In this document: positions 60,472 to 64,000 of the stretch, piece after piece
Layout: the number at the start of each line of letters is the position of its first letter
Numbering within the stretch: the stretch's first letter is position 1
Assembly (NCBI GenBank): GCA_038852315.1
Contig: JAWCKF010000007.1
Location: 1 to 64,000 of the forward strand
Source: COMBO-56-21 sp038852315
GTDB taxonomy: Archaea; Thermoplasmatota; Thermoplasmata; UBA10834
Length of the DNA stretch: 64,000 nt
Direction of reading: 5' to 3'
Position numbers and translations under genes: made by a program
Notes under the pieces: model-generated
Database searches by the model: none
What the model was told of the DNA's origin: nothing
The model's input: the letters and a program-made list of their open reading frames with translations, nothing else

Positions 60472-61299
60472 TCACCGTCGTTCGCCCTTCATCATGGAAC
60501 CTATCTCCTCCAGCAGCTCGACCCTTGTATCTCGGACCGTCGGTCGGAATCGCCGCGAAACGTCGATATCCGAGAGGTCGATCTGCGCCTCGACGACGTC
60601 CTCCTCGAGGTCCTTAGCACGGATGATCTCCTCACCGCGAGGGCTGAGCAGCACGCTGCCTCCGGAGAATACGAGGCTGCCGTGCACTCCTACCAGATTG
60701 CAGTACGCGACGAAGACGCCGTTCTCTATCGCACGCGCGGGCATGACGCGCCTGAAGAACGGCCTCGAAGTGGTCGGAGCGGCCGATATGTTGACAACGA
60801 TCTGAGCGCCCATCAGCGTCTCGAGCTTCGCTAGCTCAGGGAAGAACATGTCGTAGCAGACCATCAGGCCTAGCTTGGCGTGAAGCCCCTCTCCCACGAC
60901 TGCGCTCCTGCCCTCAGCGAAGAAGACCTTCTCCTCGAATGGCCCGAAAGTAGGCAGGTACATCTTGTCATACCTGAACAGCCTTCCCTTCCCACTGGCG
61001 AGCAGGCAGGAGTTGTAAACGAGTCCGGGCACCCTATCATCCCGCATCGGGCATCCGAAGATGATATCCTTCTTCGTTGTCTTGGCCAGCCGGAGGACCG
61101 ACCTCACCGTCGGGCCGTTCATGGTCTCCGCCTGGCGAAAGAGGTCGTCCCTTGGGAGATAGCCCGTCAGGCTAAGCTCAGGGAAGATGACTATCTTCCC
61201 GCGGGTTCTCCTGACGATATCCCTCATCCGCCTGAGATTGCCTTCCTTGTCGTGCAGTTGACAGATGACCTGCGCGAGCGTTATAGTGACCTTCGACAT
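60472..61299 (-). CDS. Nitrilase-superfamily amidohydrolase, possible NAD synthetase glutaminase
   Basis: 275 residues. The catalytic triad is visible: Glu in IVIFPELSLTGYLPRDDLFR, Lys in YDKMYLPTFGPFEE and Cys in LGLMVCYDMFFPELAKL. The LTGYLPRDDLFR segment resembles the glutaminase domain of fused NAD synthetases (LTGYPPEDLLLR type). The gene is divergent from nadE with ~100 nt between starts. A TATA-like GCATAATG at ~61332-61325 gives a leaderless start at 61299. Supplying ammonia to NadE is an inference; other nitrilase-family amidases remain possible. Confidence 0.85.
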   Translation of the reverse strand: MSKVTITLAQVICQLHDKEGNLRRMRDIVRRTRGKIVIFPELSLTGYLPRDDLFRQAETMNGPTVRSVLRLAKTTKKDIIFGCPMRDDRVPGLVYNSCLLASGKGRLFRYDKMYLPTFGPFEEKVFFAEGRSAVVGEGLHAKLGLMVCYDMFFPELAKLETLMGAQIVVNISAAPTTSRPFFRRVMPARAIENGVFVAYCNLVGVHGSLVFSGGSVLLSPRGEEIIRAKDLEEDVVEAQIDLSDIDVSRRFRPTVRDTRVELLEEIGSMMKGERR

Positions 61300-61323
61300 T
61301 CAGACCCACAACCGGGTGCCGAT

Positions 61324-61376
61324 ACATTATGCTTTACGGAAGAGTGGTTCGGGCCCGTACCATAACTGCTATATCG
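61324..61376. promoter_or_regulatory. Divergent promoters of the nitrilase and nadE genes
   Basis: A minus-strand TATA-like GCATAATG (61325-61332) and a plus-strand CTATATCG (61369-61376) lie about 25-30 nt from the two opposite start codons, indicating two leaderless transcripts from one control region. Confidence 0.5.
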
Positions 61377-61398
61377 GGACCGCCCCATTCAAGCGGCA

Positions 61399-62217
61399 AT
61401 GATACTCCCTCAGCTGAAGGAGGGCACTGAGCAGATAGTCGAGAAGTTCCTCGCAGAGAAGCTGAGGAAGGTCGGGGCGAAGGGGTTTGTGCTCGGTGTG
61501 AGCGGCGGCATAGATTCGGCCGTCTGTCTTCGGCTGTGCGCGCGCGCAGTTAGTCCCAGAAAGGTGCTGGGGCTACTCATGCCCGAGAGGGAATCCCCCA
61601 AGCAGGACCTCGAGGACGCGAAGGAGTTGTGTGAGGTCGAGGGAGTGCCGCACAAAGTAATCGACATCACGGGCCCTGTCGAGTCGTTCGTCGAGGCACT
61701 CGACAGAAAACCCGACAAGAAATCGCTCGCGAACATCAAGGCACGGTGCAGGATGATTGTGCTCTATCACTTCGCGAACACGGAGCAGAGGCTAGTGGTG
61801 GGCACCAGCAACAAGAGCGAGTTGCTCGTGGGCTACTTCACGAAGTTCGGCGACGGCGGCGCCGACCTCGAGCCCATAGGGGACCTTTACAAGACCGAGG
61901 TCCGCCAGCTGGCCCGGGAGCTTGGCATCCCGAAGAAGATCGTCGACAAGGTCCCGAGCGCGGGACTCTGGGATGGTCAGACGGACGAGGGTGAAATGGG
62001 CATCTCCTACGAAAGGCTAGATGCCATACTCTTCGGCATAGAACTGGGGCTCGCCGACAAGGAGATAGCCGAGAGGGCGGAGACCACCACGAAAGAGGTG
62101 GCGAGGATAGCGCGTATGGTGAGGCTGTCCTCGCACAAGCGCAAGTTCCAGCCCGCCGCTAAGCTGGGATTCCGGACTCCTGGCCTAGATTGGCGCGAGG
62201 GGGACGAGGACATCTAG
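61399..62217 (+). CDS. nadE: NAD synthetase NadE (no fused glutaminase domain)
   Basis: 272 residues. The ATP pyrophosphatase loop is GFVLGVSGGIDSAVCLRLC; GTSNKSELLVGYFTKFGDGG and PSAGLWDGQTDEGEMGISYE are NadE signatures. It amidates nicotinic acid adenine dinucleotide to NAD in the last step of synthesis. Fused enzymes carry an N-terminal nitrilase-type glutaminase; here that domain is missing and a nitrilase gene lies divergently next to it. A TATA-like CTATATCG ~27 nt upstream suggests a leaderless mRNA. Confidence 0.95.
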   Translation: MILPQLKEGTEQIVEKFLAEKLRKVGAKGFVLGVSGGIDSAVCLRLCARAVSPRKVLGLLMPERESPKQDLEDAKELCEVEGVPHKVIDITGPVESFVEALDRKPDKKSLANIKARCRMIVLYHFANTEQRLVVGTSNKSELLVGYFTKFGDGGADLEPIGDLYKTEVRQLARELGIPKKIVDKVPSAGLWDGQTDEGEMGISYERLDAILFGIELGLADKEIAERAETTTKEVARIARMVRLSSHKRKFQPAAKLGFRTPGLDWREGDEDI

Positions 62218-62229
62218 GGCTGCTCACGC

Positions 62230-63147
62230 TCACAGATACCTTTTGGAGATCGACATCCTGGCGGCCATCAGCGGGTCGACAACCTGGGATATCCTGAGGT
62301 TCGCCGCGACGCTGGCGAGCATGTAGGCCTCCTCAAAATCGACACCCCGAGCGTTCGAAATGAACCTTACGAGGTCGTGCGTCGCCTTCCTGGCCGCCTC
62401 ATCGAGTGTCTTCGCGGCCGCAAAGGCAACCCACTCGGTCGGCGTTTCGATCATGGGCCTCTGAAGGACCAGCTCCTCGCTAACTGAGAGCTTTGCCGTC
62501 ACTTCAGCGGGCACCTCGATGCCCGTGCCGCAGACCTCTCCATCGCCCATAGCTGCATGAACATCGCCAATTGCCAGCATCCCCCCGTCGACGAATGCGG
62601 GGAGATAGACCTTGGCGCCAGCCCTCACGTCCACGGTGTCCATGTTGCCGCCGTGGTCCCCGGGATAGAACGTCGGGACATCGCCGTCCGCCGGCGCTAC
62701 GCCTATGACACCCACGTGCGGGTTGAGGTCGATCCACAGGTCTTCCGAGAACCTAGCCCTGCCATCCTTTATCTCGATGATCTTGGTCCTGGATCTCCTG
62801 ACCTCCCTCCCAAGCTGTCCGAGCTCGGGAGAGCACATAATCACGCCCCTCCTCCCGCATCTGATCCCGTCAATAGAAACAATCAGCGTCTGCCCCCGGC
62901 GGAGACCCGTGACGGCTATAGGGCCTGTTGCGGGGTTGACCTTGTCCATCGAGAGGTCTTCGAAGAGAGTCCTGACACTTCTCACTAGGTTTGAGAAGGC
63001 ATCCTTTGTTTCGATTACGATCCTGTCACCGTCATCAACGACACAAGCAGGTTTGTTCCTCTTAGAGAAGCTGCGTACAGTCCTGTTGGATCTCAGCCTC
63101 TTCACAGGCTCCACCCGATGGCGTGGCATATCATGTGGCCTGCGCAT
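62230..63147 (-). CDS. Acetamidase/formamidase family protein
   Basis: About 305 residues of the FmdA/AmdA family: DKVNPATGPIAVTGLRRGQT, GVIGVAPADGDVPTFYPGDHGGNMD, AKVYLPAFVDGGMLAIGDVHAAMGDGEVCGTG and the C-terminal EEAYMLASVAANLRISQVVD. These enzymes hydrolyse small amides to ammonia and a carboxylate using a bound metal. ATG 63147 follows GGGAG; the frame stays open upstream through the tRNA-Glu gene, which is not coding. It shares an AT-rich control region with tRNA-Glu. Confidence 0.88.
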   Translation of the reverse strand: MRRPHDMPRHRVEPVKRLRSNRTVRSFSKRNKPACVVDDGDRIVIETKDAFSNLVRSVRTLFEDLSMDKVNPATGPIAVTGLRRGQTLIVSIDGIRCGRRGVIMCSPELGQLGREVRRSRTKIIEIKDGRARFSEDLWIDLNPHVGVIGVAPADGDVPTFYPGDHGGNMDTVDVRAGAKVYLPAFVDGGMLAIGDVHAAMGDGEVCGTGIEVPAEVTAKLSVSEELVLQRPMIETPTEWVAFAAAKTLDEAARKATHDLVRFISNARGVDFEEAYMLASVAANLRISQVVDPLMAARMSISKRYL

Positions 63148-63177
63148 GTACTTTCTCCCTGGAGCAGGAGCCACCAA

Positions 63178-63191
63178 AGCTTTATGTAAAC
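63178..63191 (+). promoter_or_regulatory. TATA element for tRNA-Glu, possibly shared in both directions
   Basis: AGCTTTATGTAAAC lies ~28-36 nt before tRNA-Glu. Its complement (TTTACATAAAGC) is ~33 nt before the acetamidase ATG on the other strand, so it could direct both genes. Confidence 0.45.
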
Positions 63192-63217
63192 CCTTTCTTT
63201 TTGGTTGGAGCCACAAT

Positions 63218-63320
63218 GCTCCCGTAGTGTAGTCCGGCCAATCATTCGAGCCTCTCGCGGCCGCTGCCCGCGGCAGGCCGGTGAAAGCTCGATACCCGGG
63301 TTCAAATCCCGGCGGGAGCA
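63218..63320 (+). tRNA. tRNA-Glu(CTC) with 28-nt intron
   Basis: GCTCCCG (63218-63224) pairs with CGGGAGC (63313-63319), discriminator A 63320. The anticodon stem CGAGC (63247-63251) pairs with GCTCG (63287-63291); the loop C-T-CTC-G puts anticodon CTC at 63254-63256. The T-arm is CCGGG-TTCAAAT-CCCGG. The intron (63258-63285) is at 37/38, with a GGC/GCC plus CTGCC/GGCAG inner hairpin. The central splice helix CTCT with GGTG contains one T-T mismatch. Confidence 0.92.
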
Positions 63321-63390
63321 CTCACTGCATCTCTAGCAGCTTCGTGAGCGGGTCGGCACTGTCCGGTTCCGAGCAATTACCTTGTAACCG

Positions 63391-64000
63391 CTATCGCCTC
63401 GGCCTATTTCTCTTGAGCCTCAGCCTCGACGAACGCACAAGGAGTACAGTGGCCAAGACCGAGACGATAACTGGGATCAGCGATCCGAACTCCGGGATCT
63501 CGACGTCGCGTACCTCAATCTGCATGGAGGTCTCGCCGACGAGACCGCCTCTATCCCTGACCTGGAGCCGGACTTCGTAGACCCCCGGAAGCAGGAACTG
63601 GTGACTAACGACCGGCGTTGACAGCCAGTCTGTGTCCCACTTGCCGTCGCCGTCCCAGTCCCATCTGAAAACCAACTCAGACGTCGGGTCCTGAGCGTCG
63701 CTCGACGGGGATGCGTCGAAGACGAACACCTTGGTTATGTTGCCCAGCGACGAATCCACGACGAACGATGCAATGGGAGGCGAGTTCGGCGGGGGGACCT
63801 CGTCGGAGAATGTCAGATACACAGCCGAGGATGAGTTCCAGAAATATGACACATATGCGGTTCCGCCTCTGATATCGTACCCGACGTCCATAACCCGCTT
63901 CCCATCAAGATCCCGCAGAGTGCCCTGGGAAATCGACAGGGTGCGCTCACCCTCCGCTACCGTGATGTCAGCAAGTATCCTCCCAGTAATGTTGAAGGCG
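63391..64000 (-). CDS. PKD-domain surface protein, C-terminal part, with PEF-CTERM-like tail
   Basis: The minus-strand frame is open from the window edge (64000) to 63391; the N-terminus lies outside. Visible: a beta-rich segment, then a PKD-type Ig domain (NSPPIASFVVDSS ... FRWDWDGDGKWDTDW ... HQFLLPGVYEVRLQVRDRGG). At the end is VEIPEFGSLIPVIVSVLA followed by a hydrophobic stretch and a basic SRLRLKRNRPRR tail. This is the layout of PEF-CTERM sorting signals processed by archaeosortases. The protein is probably exported and anchored to the cell surface. No catalytic domain is visible in the part present. Confidence 0.85.
   Translation of the reverse strand, partial: AFNITGRILADITVAEGERTLSISQGTLRDLDGKRVMDVGYDIRGGTAYVSYFWNSSSAVYLTFSDEVPPPNSPPIASFVVDSSLGNITKVFVFDASPSSDAQDPTSELVFRWDWDGDGKWDTDWLSTPVVSHQFLLPGVYEVRLQVRDRGGLVGETSMQIEVRDVEIPEFGSLIPVIVSVLATVLLVRSSRLRLKRNRPRR

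Noticed and set aside
1..64000. CRISPR arrays, insertion sequences or prophage
   Set aside because: No regularly spaced repeats, transposase motifs, terminal inverted repeats with target duplications or phage structural genes were seen.

Overview
The window looks like a chromosomal segment of a GC-rich, uncultured archaeon, most likely in Thermoplasmatota. Four lines support this. All four tRNA genes carry archaeal introns flanked by bulge-helix-bulge motifs. TATA boxes sit about 25-35 nt upstream of start codons, implying many leaderless mRNAs. Archaeal families are present: eL41, a PAC2 chaperone, archaeal BtuD with a C-terminal extension, a PAS/GAF kinase with an HDALNQL box, and HypA-F with MvhADG/HdrA. 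The heliorhodopsin carries the residues known from the Thermoplasmatales HeR. The phylum assignment is an inference; no 16S or other strong marker is present.

Layout. 1-5 kb, mostly minus strand: a DUF438/hemerythrin protein (cut by the window edge), two small membrane proteins, a flavodoxin-like protein, a heliorhodopsin and a SOUL haem-binding protein. 5-16 kb: a PEP-synthase-like phosphotransferase overlapping a CrtC/AttH-like protein, a nucleotidyltransferase, a STAND/TPR regulator, a membrane-anchored surface protein and a class V aminotransferase. 16-25 kb: ferredoxin, CorA-like channel, nitroreductase, a cobalamin-type import operon (binding protein, permease, ATPase, wHTH protein), class III aminotransferase and PAC2 protein. 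25-25.5 kb: tRNA-Arg(TCT) with two introns, eL41, and tRNA-Trp whose intron encodes a box C/D guide RNA. 25.8-33 kb: clostripain-like peptidase, CBS protein, MscS channel, EamA transporter, GNAT enzyme, zinc-ribbon membrane protein, MsrB and MsrA.

33.1-55 kb is the centrepiece: about 22 kb for [NiFe]-hydrogenase/heterodisulfide-reductase electron transfer. hypB-hypF-hypC-hypA-hypD comes first. Next is a tightly overlapping run: a double-length HdrA, an MvhD-HdrC-HdrB fusion, a small protein with a duplicated Cys motif, a split HdrA pair, an MvhD with a C-terminal winged-helix-like region, a second double-length HdrA, another MvhD, MvhG, MvhA and a maturation protease. hypE is convergent at the end. 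Three HdrA sets and three MvhD modules accompany one hydrogenase, suggesting a branched flavin-based electron-bifurcation hub with H2 (via MvhAG) as donor or acceptor.

55-64 kb: MobA, two membrane proteins, a five-PAS/GAF histidine kinase, tRNA-Ser(GGA) with intron, a nitrilase divergent from NadE (possibly a split glutamine-dependent NAD synthetase), an acetamidase/formamidase family protein, tRNA-Glu(CTC) with intron, and the C-terminal part of a PKD-domain surface protein with a PEF-CTERM-like tail. I see no CRISPR array, insertion sequence, rRNA or replication origin.
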